Origin: Diphasiastrum complanatum
Taxonomy: Eukaryota > Streptophyta > Lycopodiopsida > Lycopodiales > Lycopodiaceae
Length of the DNA stretch: 64,000 bases
Assembly: GCA_029204225.1 (NCBI GenBank)
Contig: CM055111.1
Location: 15,345,443 to 15,409,442, forward strand
Reading direction: 5' to 3'
Both the position numbers and the translations under genes were made by a program. The notes under the pieces were generated by a model, which saw only the letters and a program-made list of their open reading frames with translations, was not told the origin of the DNA and made no database searches. Shown one piece after another: positions 20,504-32,618 of the stretch (position 1 is its first letter; each line of letters begins with the position of its first letter).

Positions 20504-20739
20504 AAATAGTACAACTCCTCTACAAGAAGCCCAATACTCAAATGATCAAAACTAGCAAATGACTAGCCTTAGTGGCTATTTATAGTGGACAAACCCTACC
20601 TCCCTTCGATTTGGAGGGAAAGTGAAATTCAAAAAATAGGGCCAAAAATAGAAAACCACGTAAAATAGTATTTCTAGGCCCATCACGTGTAATATAAAGT
20701 GCTTGTCAACTAGTACTGTCAAAAGTAGAGAAGTGTGGA

Positions 20740-21254
20740 CTATAATGCGTGTCCATAGCAACGGGCTTTGTCTATAAGTAAGCATTAGACATCGTTTTTG
20801 TGATCTTTTGGTTCAATTGCATTTGAGTGAACTTGAAGTTCTATCTCCTCTTCTCTTGTGAATGAGAGCCATTGGAATTTTCTTTGTTAGGTCTCATGTG
20901 CGCAATCCACATTAATCCATGTCCTCTTGAGGTCTATACAGTGCTTTGTAATAATAAGTTCATCTATAATGTGATTTTATGGAGATTCTTGTTCATTATG
21001 CTTCTTGTGGCTATATCATCATGTGAGCCATTGAAATTCTCTTTGCTAGGTCTCATGTGCACAATCCACATTAATCCATGTCCTCTTGAGGCCTATACAG
21101 TGCTTTGTAATAGTATATTCACTTGTAATGTAATTTATGGAGATTCTTGTTCATTATGCTTCTTGTGGCTATATCAACATGAATGCGTTGTTCTTGTTTG
21201 TAGCTTTAATTTCATTGTTATTGCCTTTGTCTTGGAATTGGCACATGGCATTTG
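20740..21254 (+). repeat. 5' LTR of a decayed Ty3/gypsy element, with an internal 159-bp tandem duplication
   Basis: 20745-21250 matches 26575-26895 (shared CTATAAGTA.GCATTAGACATC, TTTGAGTGAA.TTG.AGTTCTATC and TGGCTATATC). In this copy a unit beginning GAGCCATTG at 20866 repeats at 21025. The LTR is followed by TGGTATCAAAGC at 21255, a tRNA-Met-type primer-binding site. Confidence 0.78.
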
Positions 21255-21266
21255 TGGTATCAAAGC
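21255..21266 (+). promoter_or_regulatory. Primer-binding site, tRNA-iMet type
   Basis: TGGTATCAAAGC differs by one base from the TGGTATCAGAGC used by many plant LTR elements. Its position immediately after the LTR supports the LTR boundary. Confidence 0.7.
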
Positions 21267-22520
21267 ATAAGATTCATTACGCATCATAATTCACATTAAT
21301 TTCATCAGATTTGGAGAGTTCACTGTTGTTTATCTTAATTTTTAGATCTATCTGGCTTCATTTTTTATGTATCAATTTGTTCTTTCTTTTTTTATTTAAT
21401 GACAACACCTTCTAGAGAGAGCTTTGTTTTAGCACCATTTTCGAAGCCATTTGGGTAAGAGACGTTTCCAAAAGTCATTAAAGTAGGTAGTTATAGTTTG
21501 TTTCAACTTTGTTTGAAATTTTTAGATATAATTTTTGTGATTTTGTTTAGTTTGTTTCATAGTTGCATTGCATTTCTGAAACGCGTTTCAGAATCACGTT
21601 CAGAAACGCGTTTCGGAAATTTTTGAAAAAATTCCAGAAAAGTTTTTTTTTAAAAAAAAAATTGGGTGTTTTTTTTGGGCAATATGGGTATCAGATGAAA
21701 GCTCTAATTAAGAGCATAATTACTGTGTAATTTGCCGACTGTTTCGGGTGCAGGATGGTCCAGTTCAGGTGCATTAATCCATGGTGGGTTCTGTGAAGGA
21801 TAAAAATTCAAAACTAACCTCTAGCATGTCTGTTACGATCACAGATGGTCCCAGTAAGTGTGTTTTCGCTCAGGGAGTGGAAGGCCAAGTCATGAAGAGG
21901 CCTTACCCTGCCGTTGGGGGGCGCTGCCCCCCAAACCCCCCACCGGGGGGCTACCGGACCCCCCGTTTCTCGGGGGCCCCCCGAACCCCCTGAGCATTTA
22001 TTGAAAACCAGAGCAAATAACAACCAAATAGCTATTGAAAATAAGATCTGTTTGTGCCCCATCTACTGCACTTCTGAGAGGCAAAACGCTCGTTTGACCA
22101 TTGATCCCCTAAAAATATTTAAGCCATAAGCTATTTTTCCCAAAAAAAAAAAAATTATCTATTTATTTTTTTGTTTTTTGCGATTCTGGGAGGAGAAACG
22201 CGGTTTCCGAAACGTCTCCTCCCAGAAATGCGATTCTGTGCGACTATGGTTTGTTTATATAAGTTTATAGAGCTTTGTCTTAGCTTAATCTAATCCATTT
22301 GGTAGGTCATTTGGATTAGTAATGGAAAATTTATAATAATTTTTTGTTTCTAATTCTATTTACGCTTCTTCTTTTGAAAATTTTTGAAACGTGTTCTTTT
22401 ATAGACTTGACATATCAAATCACATCCAATCACTTATCTGATCAAATAGCATGGTAGATCTTGTTGCTAGCTTGATGAAAATTTCAACAAAATAAGGGTA
22501 AAGAAATTCTATGAATTAAT
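21267..22520 (+). other. Untranslated leader of the gypsy element with palindromes
   Basis: No convincing coding. It contains a perfect 20-bp palindrome TTCTGAAACGCGTTTCAGAA (21574-21593), a near-copy just after it (about 21599-21620), and a further related cluster at 22186-22240. A G/C-only palindromic cluster lies at about 21915-21992 with runs of five to six G or C. These could form strong RNA structures. Confidence 0.55.
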
Positions 22521-22521
22521 A

Positions 22522-24540
22522 ATGAATTTTGAATTAAAGATGGATTTAATAAAGAGATGGTTGAAAAACGAATTTAGCAACAAACAAGATTTCACATTCA
22601 TCGAAATTACATCGATGTGTGAGCATAAAGATAAATCTATCATTGAAAAATTCAATGGTAATACCAACTCCATCGACATTGAAGAATGGTTGGATAGGTT
22701 AGATCATTATTTCATATCATTTGATAGACTGACAAGTCAAGCTAAACTAATCTAGGCTACTATTTATTTCATTTCAAAGCAGCAACTTGCAAGTTGTGGA
22801 AGAGAAAGCAAAATGGCTTACCATTAGAGCCACTTGGAAGAGTGTGCAATTAACGAACAAAGTAGAAATTGTTCAAGAATGCTTGTATTAGCACTTTCAA
22901 AAGTCCACTTCAAGATGAAATGAAAAGACCTCGGGATGTATTTTCACGTAGTTGAAATGGGTCAAATTGATATTATCTTAGGGGTGGAATGGCTGAAAAC
23001 TCTAGGGAATGGGACAATTAGTTTTGCACAACGATAAATGAATTCCAAACAAGGAAGAAACAACATGAACTATGGAGTGTTCAATCCATGCAACGAAATT
23101 CAACCTTACCACTAGTTTTTGCAGAAAAAGCATGTGTCAAGGAATGTGGAAATGTTTGTGCTCAATTGAAGAGATGGAAGGAGAAGTTAAAAGAATCAAA
23201 GCAAAAACATTGTCCACGATTAAGGTGGTGAAAAATTTGACGACTAGTAAAAATTTGGACAAATTCTCAAACGTATTTTTAGAGTAATTGCCTATAGGCA
23301 ATTCACCAACTTGATTCATGGATCATACCATTGAATGAGAACCAAGATCTAAACCAATTAGCTTACCACCTTACAATCAAAAGTGGAGAAGGATGAAGTG
23401 CACAAGCAAGTTTGGGAATTACTTTCATAGAAATTTATTGTTCGAAGCAAATCACTTTTCAAATCTGCAGTGCTGTTTGTTAAGAAGAAGAATGAAACTT
23501 TTTGAATGTGTACTGACTATCGAGCTCTTACCGAGGTTACCATTAAAACTAAAGATCTTATTCCAAGAGTATATGATCTATTGGAAGCTCTGAAGGGAGC
23601 TAGTTCAGGATATTATTAGATAAAGGTCAAGGATGAAGGTCAATACAAAACGACTTTTCGAATTGATAGGGGACATTAGAGATTCAAAGTTATGTGATTT
23701 GGTTTGACTAACGATGCTGCTGCCACATTTTAAGCGCTTATGAACACAATTTTTGAACCTTATTTGTATTGTTATTTTTTGATGATTTTCTAATATACAG
23801 TAAAAAAGTGGAGCGTGCAAAACATTTGGATTTGCTTTTTGAGCATTCTACGAGGATATAAATTGTTTGCAACACTAACTGAATGCGATTTTGCTCGGGA
23901 TGAGGTGGAATACTTGGGACACATTGTTTTTAAGGAGGAAATCAAGATGGATTGAAAGGAGATCAAAAATCATAAAACAATGTAAGAAAATTTTGAGGTT
24001 TTTCTAGATGTCACATCATATTATAGGTATTCAAAACTTCTCAAAAGTTGTGGCACCACTTACTCACTTTTTGAGAAAGGACATATTCGAGTGGGATGAA
24101 AAAGTTCATGCGATTTTTGAAGCTTTGAAAGAAGCTATAATAACACCTCCATTACTGGTACAATCTACCTTTCATGGTTATTTGTGGACGCTAGTGGGAT
24201 TGGAACATGGGCTATTTTAAGTTAGTCAAATGGAGTTATATTACTAGCAAAAGTAGGAAACTCACTAATTCAGAGGTGCCATATCCTGCTTATGATAAGG
24301 AGATGCTAACAATTGAGCATGCACTCAAAAAATGGCACGACTTATATGGATCTACATGCAATCATCATAGCTTGAAGCCTTTTTGAGCCAGAAGTAATTG
24401 AACGAGAAGCAAAAGAGATGTTGTTATAGGTTCAATCCTATGATTTTAATATTGAGTATCTTTCGGAAAAAGCAAATGTAATTGCTGATGCATCGACAAA
24501 AATCTGACTGATGAATGCATCACATACTCTACAATAAATA
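22522..24540 (+). pseudogene. Decayed Ty3/gypsy gag-pol
   Basis: Gag-like FNGNTNSIDIEEWLDRLDHY (22650-22710); a protease tail reading EMGQIDIILGVEWLKTLG (about 22955-23003); RT pieces around 23400-23960 with many stops; RNase H end reading QSYDFNIEYLSEKANVIADA (about 24432-24490). Stops and frameshifts occur every 50-200 bp. The order matches a gypsy element and fits the flanking LTRs. Confidence 0.7.
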
Positions 24541-26234
24541 TTTGGCCTATGTGGCTGAATATGAGAAGCAAATTTTGAACCATCCTATGTCAGAGAAACA
24601 TAGAATGCTGGTCAGAGTTTAAGTTTGGTTTGGTATTTTTAAGTATGTTGAGTGCTAATTGGATGAAAGAACATGGGTATCATGTGAAAGGATATCAACA
24701 AAGCTATTGTTATGCAGATCTGTTGCTTGGTTTCAGATGGGTGCAGGCTACATTCATCAGAAATCTGGACATCAGTAGATGGTTTAAGAACACTGGCTGC
24801 ATTTTCATATGGTTTCAGAAATTTGGACATCAGTAGATGGTTTCAGCTATTCCACAAGAAGTATACAATTCCCGCCAGTCTAAGGAAGGCTCCTTCTAAC
24901 TCTTTCTATCGTTTTCACAGAATCAGTAGATCTGCAAACCATTGGCATCAGAACACCATTTTGAAACTGATTTCTGATATCTATTGGAAAAGCATGTCTA
25001 CCATTCAACTACTGTTTAGTTAGTATTAAACTCAAAAAAAAAAAAAAATTGGCCATTACTTCCTTTTCCAGAAAAAAAAAAAAAATTGCGATCCGCGTCG
25101 CGGATCACTGACGTTCCGGATCGTGAGATCCGAAACGTTTTTGCAGCGGATTGCGATCCACTGCAACTGAGCTTACAGTACACGAGACAAGGACAAATAT
25201 TAGTATACGACAATTCTGGAGTTGTGCTTGCTCCTAATTCCAAGTTTATTCTATAAGTATTATATGAGTTACACCACGTTCAGAGGTTGTGATGACATCT
25301 GCGTGGTGATAGATAGGCTTACAATTACGAATAAAGCCACAACTGATCTAAAGCTAAGCTATGAAAGCATCACATAAGCAAGACTTAAGCTATGAAAGCA
25401 GCACATAAGCAAGACTTAACCCTAGAAAGCAGGAAAGAGAGAGATCAAGGAGACTAAAGAGAGAGATCAATATCATCAACTGAATAACAAATGACACAGT
25501 TTTCCTACTTATAGCCAAGAGGAAGCCCTAAAAGGAAGCTTCCGGTGGCTAGGGCCCAACTGGGAGGGAAAATAGTGCGCCCTCCAAGAAGGCCCCACTC
25601 TCCAGTAAGATGTCCAAATGGCCTAATAATGAATAATAAGGCCAAAGGCCAACCATATAGTCTAAGTGTCACTAATGAATAAAAAAGGGCCCAAGGCCTG
25701 CTTATGCATAAAGTAAAGTAGATGTAAATGGACGCGGCGAATGTAATGAGCCGAGTCCATAACTCTTACACATTATGACATTTCTTGCTTTACAAAACCA
25801 CTGATAGTGCAGTACAAATAGCACATACTTTTAAAGATGTCTTCAAGTTACATGAAATATCAAAGGAAATAGGAAGTGACAAGACAAGTTAGACACTAAA
25901 TTGTGCTTCAGTACAGCTTTTCATCAGAAATTGATAAACAAATAGAAAGGGTCAATGACTAGTTGAAATGTTGTCTATGACATTTTCTATCAAATCACCA
26001 AACAAAGAGGATAGAATGGTTGTATTTAGTTGAGTTTTGTTATAATATCATTCCACGTATATCAATTGGCAATGGGCATGATACCTTTCTTCGTATATCA
26101 CCATGAACTATTACAACTCATCAATGTGGACTTAACAGAAGCTGTAATTTTAGTGGCTGTAGAAGAGAATTGTTTGTAAGTTTGCAGAAGGATATTTTGT
26201 ATACTTAAGGTTACAACCTTATGGATATACTAAA
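24541..26234. other. Integrase-region remnant with repeated GGACATCAGTAGATGGTTT and GGATC palindromes
   Basis: No clear integrase core is readable. GACATCAGTAGATGGTTT occurs at about 24769 and 24825. At 25094-25110 GATCCGCGTCGCGGATC is a perfect odd palindrome, followed by CGGATCGTGAGATCCG and GCGGATTGCGATCC, giving four related GGATC arms within 80 bp. The rest is AT-rich. Confidence 0.5.
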
Positions 26235-26540
26235 TTGAAGAAAACTCTGCGAGAAAAGTTAGCCCCAAAATCTTATGGACCTTTCAAATTTTTTAGAATG
26301 ATTGGTATATCGAATTTTGAATTGGATTTACCTACCACAGCTTGCATGCATAGAGTGTTCCATGTAAGTCTTTTGGAAAGACGCTTAGGAAAACACTCTA
26401 CTGTGTTGTTTTGCCACCTTTGGACCATGAAAGAAATAATTGTTTTTGGAGCCCGCGAAAGTTGTTGGATATTTGGACAAGGTATTACAGAATGGCAAGA
26501 TAATGAAGGAATATTTGATTCAATGGAGGAACCTACCTGA
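26235..26540 (+). pseudogene. Gypsy integrase C-terminal domain
   Basis: The ORF reads LREKLAPKSYGPFKFFRMIG, then FELDLPTTACMHRVFHVSLL, the well-known 'KLAP.YYGPF.I...IG..AY.L.LP....IHPVFHVSLLK' block of Ty3/gypsy integrases, and ends with ITEWQDNEG, a remnant of the chromodomain-like tail. It lies just before the 3' LTR as expected. Confidence 0.8.
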
Positions 26541-26574
26541 TAAAGACAACAATTGGGTTAAGAGCTCTTTCATG

Positions 26575-26895
26575 CAATGGTTGCGCTTATGTGCTTTATC
26601 TATAAGTAGGCATTAGACATCTTCTTTGCAATTGTTTTGCTCATTTGCATTTGAGTGAATTTGGAGTTCTATCTCCTCTTGTGAATGAGAGCATTGAAAT
26701 GCACCCAATCCACATAAATCAATGTCCTCTTGAGGGCTGTAGAACACTTTGTAATAATATACTCACTTCTAATGTGATTTCATGTAGATTCTTGTCTAAT
26801 TTGCTTCTTGTGGCTATATCCACTTGAGTGCTTTGTACTTTTTCTTGTTCATAGCTTTAATTTCATTGTTATTGTTATTGTCTAAAGATTGGCAC
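26575..26895 (+). repeat. 3' LTR of the decayed gypsy element
   Basis: Matches 20745-21250 but has only one copy of the 159-bp unit. It ends near GGCACATGAC. Together the two LTRs frame about 6.15 kb. Confidence 0.72.
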
Positions 26896-27696
26896 ATGAC
26901 ACTAGATGAGGCAATAAATTCTGCGCTCAATTCATCTTTGTGGCTCTCTCTAATTTATCTGCTCTTATGGGGAGCTCTATATGATGACGCATATACAGCT
27001 CAATGCCTACATCGCTTAGTCTAACATTGAACTTCTCTTGTTCTTTATCGCTGGCATTGGTTGGGTAAGATATATTTGGAATTTTCTTTGGATTTGGTGA
27101 AGTATAGAAAACTTAAAACATCCGGTCTTGTTCTGAATTAACTAATCATACCCTCCAAGCATATGCAATGATTTACATCTATGTAGATTGGGTGCAAATG
27201 ACATTTTCAATAACCAGGTACAAGGCCTTGTAATTTCATATAGCCCAATAGTTCAGCCAGAGCCTTCATTGTCCTAAATGCACCTAGGTGGAATCAAACT
27301 CCAGACCTCTGGATGAGGAGAGGAGAGGAGAGGACTACCTATTGGCACTTCTTATGCTCAAAAACATCATTTTCAAAGATAGTATCCTTGGCTTTTTCCA
27401 GAAATGTATATTTGCAGGGAATATTAGCATCCATTCATTTGTATTATTTCCCATTGTCTGCTGCAAGTGCAACTGATAGTGAAGCGATTGGGAATGGTGA
27501 ACAAAATCGATATCAAATCAATTTCAGAATGACAACAATAGGCGACAACATTAGGACTTCCAAATTCTGATCACCAAATAGAATAAGGAAATCAAAACCA
27601 CGTTGCAAATCTTTTTTGTTTGAAGGTTAAATAATTCTATAGCAGGTTAGGTTTGAAAACTTATGACTTTTTGACAATGTATTGTTCTTTTTCCAG
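26896..27696. other. End of the 13.9 kb intron, no gene seen
   Basis: AT-rich sequence with a GAGGAGAGGAGAGGAGAGG stretch at about 27315. It ends in TTGTTCTTTTTCCAG (27682-27696), a strong splice acceptor for the last exon. Confidence 0.55.
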
Positions 27697-27741
27697 AATC
27701 GATATTTTGCAGCATTTTGGACCATGGTAAAGGAAAAATAA
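27697..27741 (+). CDS. N2227-domain methyltransferase, last recognised exon
   Basis: After the acceptor CTTTTTCCAG the sequence encodes NRYFAAFWTM, the conserved end of N2227/CARNMT1-like proteins, in the phase left by the exon at 13756-13809. Reading on gives VKEK and TAA (27739-27741). Alternatively ATG|GTAAAG at 27726/27727 is a splice donor and a short further exon exists downstream that I could not identify. The NRYFAAFWTM match is decisive for identity; the exact C-terminus is not. Confidence 0.75.
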   Translation, partial: NRYFAAFWTMVKEK

Positions 27742-30700
27742 TAGACAGCAGCCTATTTGAAGGTAAATAATTCCTTGAGCTAGTGGTGCCTGTTGTAATG
27801 TACTTATATATTGCACAAAATTTGATGTGTTGGATATTTTCAAGCTCATCATATGCCTACCAAGAACATCTGATTACAGTCCACTGGTCAAGGAAACAAT
27901 AAAGCTCATCCAATCTCATGGAATGGTTTGCTATTTTGAAGAATATGCTCAATTATATGATTTTTACTCAGGCATTAGCTGCCTGCATATTCTTTAGAAC
28001 TGGGAAACTGGTGTATGCCAACAAATAGATTCAATAAGAAGAAAGTAGGCACGAAACATGCCAATTACATCTCCTTGCAAAGTCAAGCATGTTATTGTTA
28101 ACTTGATGCAAGAAACTGTACATTGTGTATAACCATACTCCTTTATTGATAAGTTTTTAACACGAATAACAGCCTTGTACGTAGAAATTCTCCAGTGAAT
28201 CAAAGTCAATATCACGATTTCATGAGATTTTGATTAAAAGTTTAATCAGATAGTCGTATTTCTTTTGGGCAAACGACAATGTAACTTTTCTTTTTGTTTT
28301 CAACACAAGAATCTCTTTGCTTTGAAGAGTTTTAAAATGCATTTGAGGATATGAAGCTCTTACTAAGTTATGAATGTTTTACGAAAAAAAATTAAATCTA
28401 CAGTTGCTGATCTTTATGTCAAGCAAGCATAATGGGACCACTTGACGCTTTCTTCTATTGGCATCATGACTTCCTTTCCTACATTTGACTTCGTGGTTGA
28501 AGTATTATTGGGAGCTTTTTGAACTGTTATTATGGATATGGTTTGTAACAAGAATGGTTTGATGATTGCTACTTGTTAGAAGTCATGCCAGAAGCTTTTT
28601 ACTTAGTGCAACAAGTTCATGTTTTGGTTTATGAAAAGTGATCTAGATAGGCATTGTTCTTGAATCGTGCACCACAAAAGAAAGTTCTCAGTGGATTTTT
28701 TACCAAAAAGTTGGATTCTTTCTAACCTGACATGTATCAAATAAACAAAGTGAACTTTTTTCTCTCCAATTTTTTTCACAATCTAACGAGCTCACATTCT
28801 TATGATGACTCATTTTTAAAGTGCCCATTTACATTCTAAAATAATGAAGGTTGATTGTCTTTGGCTTAACCTTCATAGAGGTACTCTTGGAAGCCTAGTT
28901 GCGCATCTTAAGGGTAGATAAGAACTTATTGTTTATGATTGTGATTATATTAGAAATTTGGCAACTTAGTTATATTTCTCATAGGCAGAACGAGGGTGAA
29001 TAACTAAGCCAAGTGACAATGCTAGAGATCCAACTCAAAAAGGTTGATTTGTGACACTAGACAAAGTGATTAGGTGAGTATGGTTTACAGACTTTTATCT
29101 GAATTCTTCATTCTTAGGGTGTAGACCATTTGAGAGGTAATGAAAAGCAACAAAGTTTCATCTTGTATCTTGGTGCATATGTTTTTACTCCAAACCTTTT
29201 CCACTAGAGTGGCTCATATCTCTCTGGCTTTGAGGAGGACTTGTTTTTTGAAATGAAAAATTTGTACTATTAGTATATAATATAAACTTTGTAAATAAGT
29301 GGTAAATTTATTTTGAGACACAATTATGTCCTTTTTCTTCTCAATCAAACGTAATGATGAAGAAAAATTCTTGTATATTTACCTACAAACAAAAGGTAAT
29401 GGCAATCAACTATGACACCAACAAATCAAAAGTGCTAATCAAGGTATTTTCTCAAAAATGTTGGTATCCCAAAACTAGCAACTCGAAGGACAATAGCATT
29501 ACCTTGGATTAGGATACTCTTGAGTCAAATTGATGAACAAGTTAGCTTAATCTCCACCAGTTCTTTGTGGCACTTCCTTTGGAAGCCTTTCTTGCCCAAA
29601 GAACTCGGATCCATATGCTTTGATCGATCTTTTTGGAAAGCACAAACAATTATTGTACAATTAATAAACACTATAATTATAGTGAACCTTTTAGCATTGA
29701 CGCAACCCCACCTCTCCCCTCCACATTGTCTTTTGTTACTTTTCTATCTTCTTGAAAACTTTTACAAGTTGAGAGCTAGTTGGATCATCTCCTCCAATCA
29801 CTTTTATGAGAGATTGTAATTTGCTTTTTCCTTTAATGTTCCAAGTACATTGTGAAACATTTTGTCTAAGCTTGGTCAGAGATTTAGGTCCATCCATGGC
29901 AAGTTTCCATTGGCAGCTATACATTTGTACTTCATTTGAACTGAAAGATCATTGTCATACACTAATTCGTATGGAACACAATATTGTCATATATGAAAAC
30001 ATATTAATTGGTTTGTAATATTTATGAAGACTAGATAACCATATTTGTGTTTAATAAGTCGAGTTGCAAATATATAATGTCATTTTTCCATCACTAATTA
30101 ATTGATATGATATTAATCAGAACAAGAAAGAAGAAAATTTAGAGAAGAGCCACGTGCTACTCATTTATCTCTAGGTACCTCCTGTCAAGTTATCTTTGTT
30201 TGCCAGTTGTGTATGGTTATTAGAGCACATTCCTGTTTAAATGCGATTGGCATGTATGACAGTGACATTTTGGTAAATTGCTTAATTTTAACATAGTGAG
30301 TGAAGATACAAACCTGTGCATCCACCTTGGCAATGAACTATTGTGTATACGCCCTCATTTTTTGTGCCTTACTATGCATTGCTCTTTTCACTATTGAGTG
30401 CACGTCTCTTTTGATTGATTATATTGCAAAGAAAGAGTTATCAATCTTACAATGACTAACTTATCCTTCAAACAAGGACTAACTCAATGATTGTTCACTC
30501 GCCAAAGAGTAGTGATAGTGGCAAAGTTGTGGCTAGTGCTAAAACGGCTGTGTTTCCTCAAATAATCGGCTAGCTCATTGGTCCCTTGGTATCCGATTGA
30601 GAAATTGACGGCCTTTTTGGTAGTCATTCTGAAGATCAAATGTCAACCCTTTTTCCACATTTAATCAATTTTCAAATGAACTTTTTTATAGTATTTTATG

Positions 30701-31200
30701 CATGGGTGACATTGAATGGGCCTCCCAAGATTGTGTCAGTTGTGTGGTCATGGTTTGTGATAGTATTTCCCTAAAAACACAAAACTCGGTATCATATATT
30801 AATTAACATCCATGAAAATATTGAGTACAAATTGTCGATAATAACCAAAAAATATTGGCGGCTCCTTTATCTTGGGGGATTGTCCTAGGAACTCTTGGCA
30901 ACAAATCTAGTTGTATGTCATTTTGTGTCTTATGGTCAACTTGCCTTAATTCCACCAAGCATAGAATAACTTGTCACAATTATTACTTGGAAATTTTGCA
31001 AATTTCAAAGCTGAATATTTGTAGCCCTGTTCTTATGTTATTTTCCTTGATTTATAGCAATCTTTTGCTTGTAGAAGGGTATTCTGAATTCCCTACCAAA
31101 ATCCCACAACAAAACGCTAAATTGTACTAATTTTTGGCTCTTTGTCTCTCGAGAACGACCTTTTCTCTCTTTAGAATGAGTTCTCCCTAAGTTCTAATAC
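27742..31200. other. AT-rich intergenic sequence; nothing recognised
   Basis: I see no exon with paired splice signals and no transposon motif. Short ORFs here look like chance. At about 31196-31215 the reverse strand reads TGTAACAATTGGTATTAGAA, which could be an LTR end plus primer-binding site of a minus-strand retroelement; no partner LTR was found. Confidence 0.4.
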
Positions 31201-31249
31201 CAATTGTTACACCCCCTAACTGTAAGCTCATCAGAACACTAAAGGCTGT

Positions 31250-32510
31250 AGTATAGAATGAATCTCCTCCCATCCTTAAGTAAGCCTTGTAGAATCCAAG
31301 AGCTTGCTTAGTTTTGGACAACTAATGGATGATGGTTTAGATGTTCACTTCAAGCATGGAGTTTGTTCCATCATGAAGAATGATATTTGCATAGCAAATG
31401 GTGTTAAACAAGGTAGTTTGTTTAAGTTGGATGCTAAAATTGCTATGGAAAAAGAGCTAATCATTCATTCAAATGTACACTCTTTTTCTCATGTACCAAG
31501 TAGTGATGATAAGATTCATGAAACATTCTTAGATGTTTATACAAGAGATGCGTGGATCCATCTAGTATCTTGTGTGAATGAAAGTGAAATCAACAACCTT
31601 GGTGTCAATGATCTTGCAGGGATTGAGGATGAGCAAGAAAGTGATGGAGATCTTGAAAATCCACCTCAAAGATCAAGTGCTCCAAGAAGATCCACAAAGG
31701 CAAGGGCCGAGCCTTCAAGGCTCACTTATTTTGGCAAAGGTAATCAAGGGAAAGATTCTCAACCATTCACTTTCAACACTTTTCTTACTTCAATGCTTGA
31801 TGAACCATTTTGCTATGAGATCTACATGAGGCAAACCGAGGTATGCTATGAGAACTACATGAGGCAACTTGAGGGCTTCATCAACAAGGAAGTTGAAGAT
31901 AAGATGTGTAATGACTCATTTGAGAACAAATTTTTATATCTTAGCGATCTAAAATTTGTTATGAACCAATTAAGAGTAAATTGGTTGTTTGATCAAATGA
32001 GTGCTCTCGGATTTTGGAAGAGCAAGAATGAGTTAATCACTTATTGTTTTAAAAAAATGTGTTTTTTCTTTTGAAGAGGCAAATTGTAAGTTTCTTATGA
32101 GAATAAGTGAAACATTCTTGAAGGACACTTATATCCATAAGCAAGTATATAGCCTCATGAAGTTCAAGATCACTTGTAATTACAAGATTAGGAAAATCAT
32201 GCTTACTTTTGATGGTTTGTGGACTAGTCATTTTAGCATGATAAATCTTAGTAATAGTAGCAAGTACATGTTTTGTGATCTTGATAAATGTGATTTTCAC
32301 AAGACATAGAGACATCAGATTTACTTCAAAGAGAAGCATCAAGATCAAGGAGAAGCAAGTTTCAAGTTCATGCATCTTCACTCAACATGGAAGAAATCAA
32401 GTGCAAAGGTGCAAGGAAGAATCAAGACTCTTCAATTCATCTTGGAGGAGATCAAGATCAAAGAAGCTCTATCTTGGATATGGTGATAGATCATGTCATC
32501 ATCTTTAGGG
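31250..32510 (+). pseudogene. Ty1/copia remnant with a 256-residue deletion ORF
   Basis: The ORF 31304-32074 starts with QLMDDGLDVHFKHGVCSIMK ... GVKQGSLFKLD, the region just upstream of copia integrase. It is joined to a segment ending in PRRSTKARAEPSRLTYFGKG, the Arg/Ser linker between integrase and RT, then to unassigned sequence. The integrase core is deleted. The ORF is open but this is best explained by a clean internal deletion. Downstream to 32510 only stop-rich sequence follows. Confidence 0.5.
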
Positions 32511-32618
32511 GCTCATTAGTCATCTTCTAAACTTGAATATGATTCATTTATGATGTTAAGATCAGGTCTTAGAATTGTATATAGATACATTATTGTTTCC
32601 AAGGCTAGATTTGAGGAG

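Noticed and set aside
31304-32074. 256-codon ORF as a host gene
   Set aside because: Its start and its Arg/Ser linker match copia pol; the open frame is best explained by internal deletion of the integrase.
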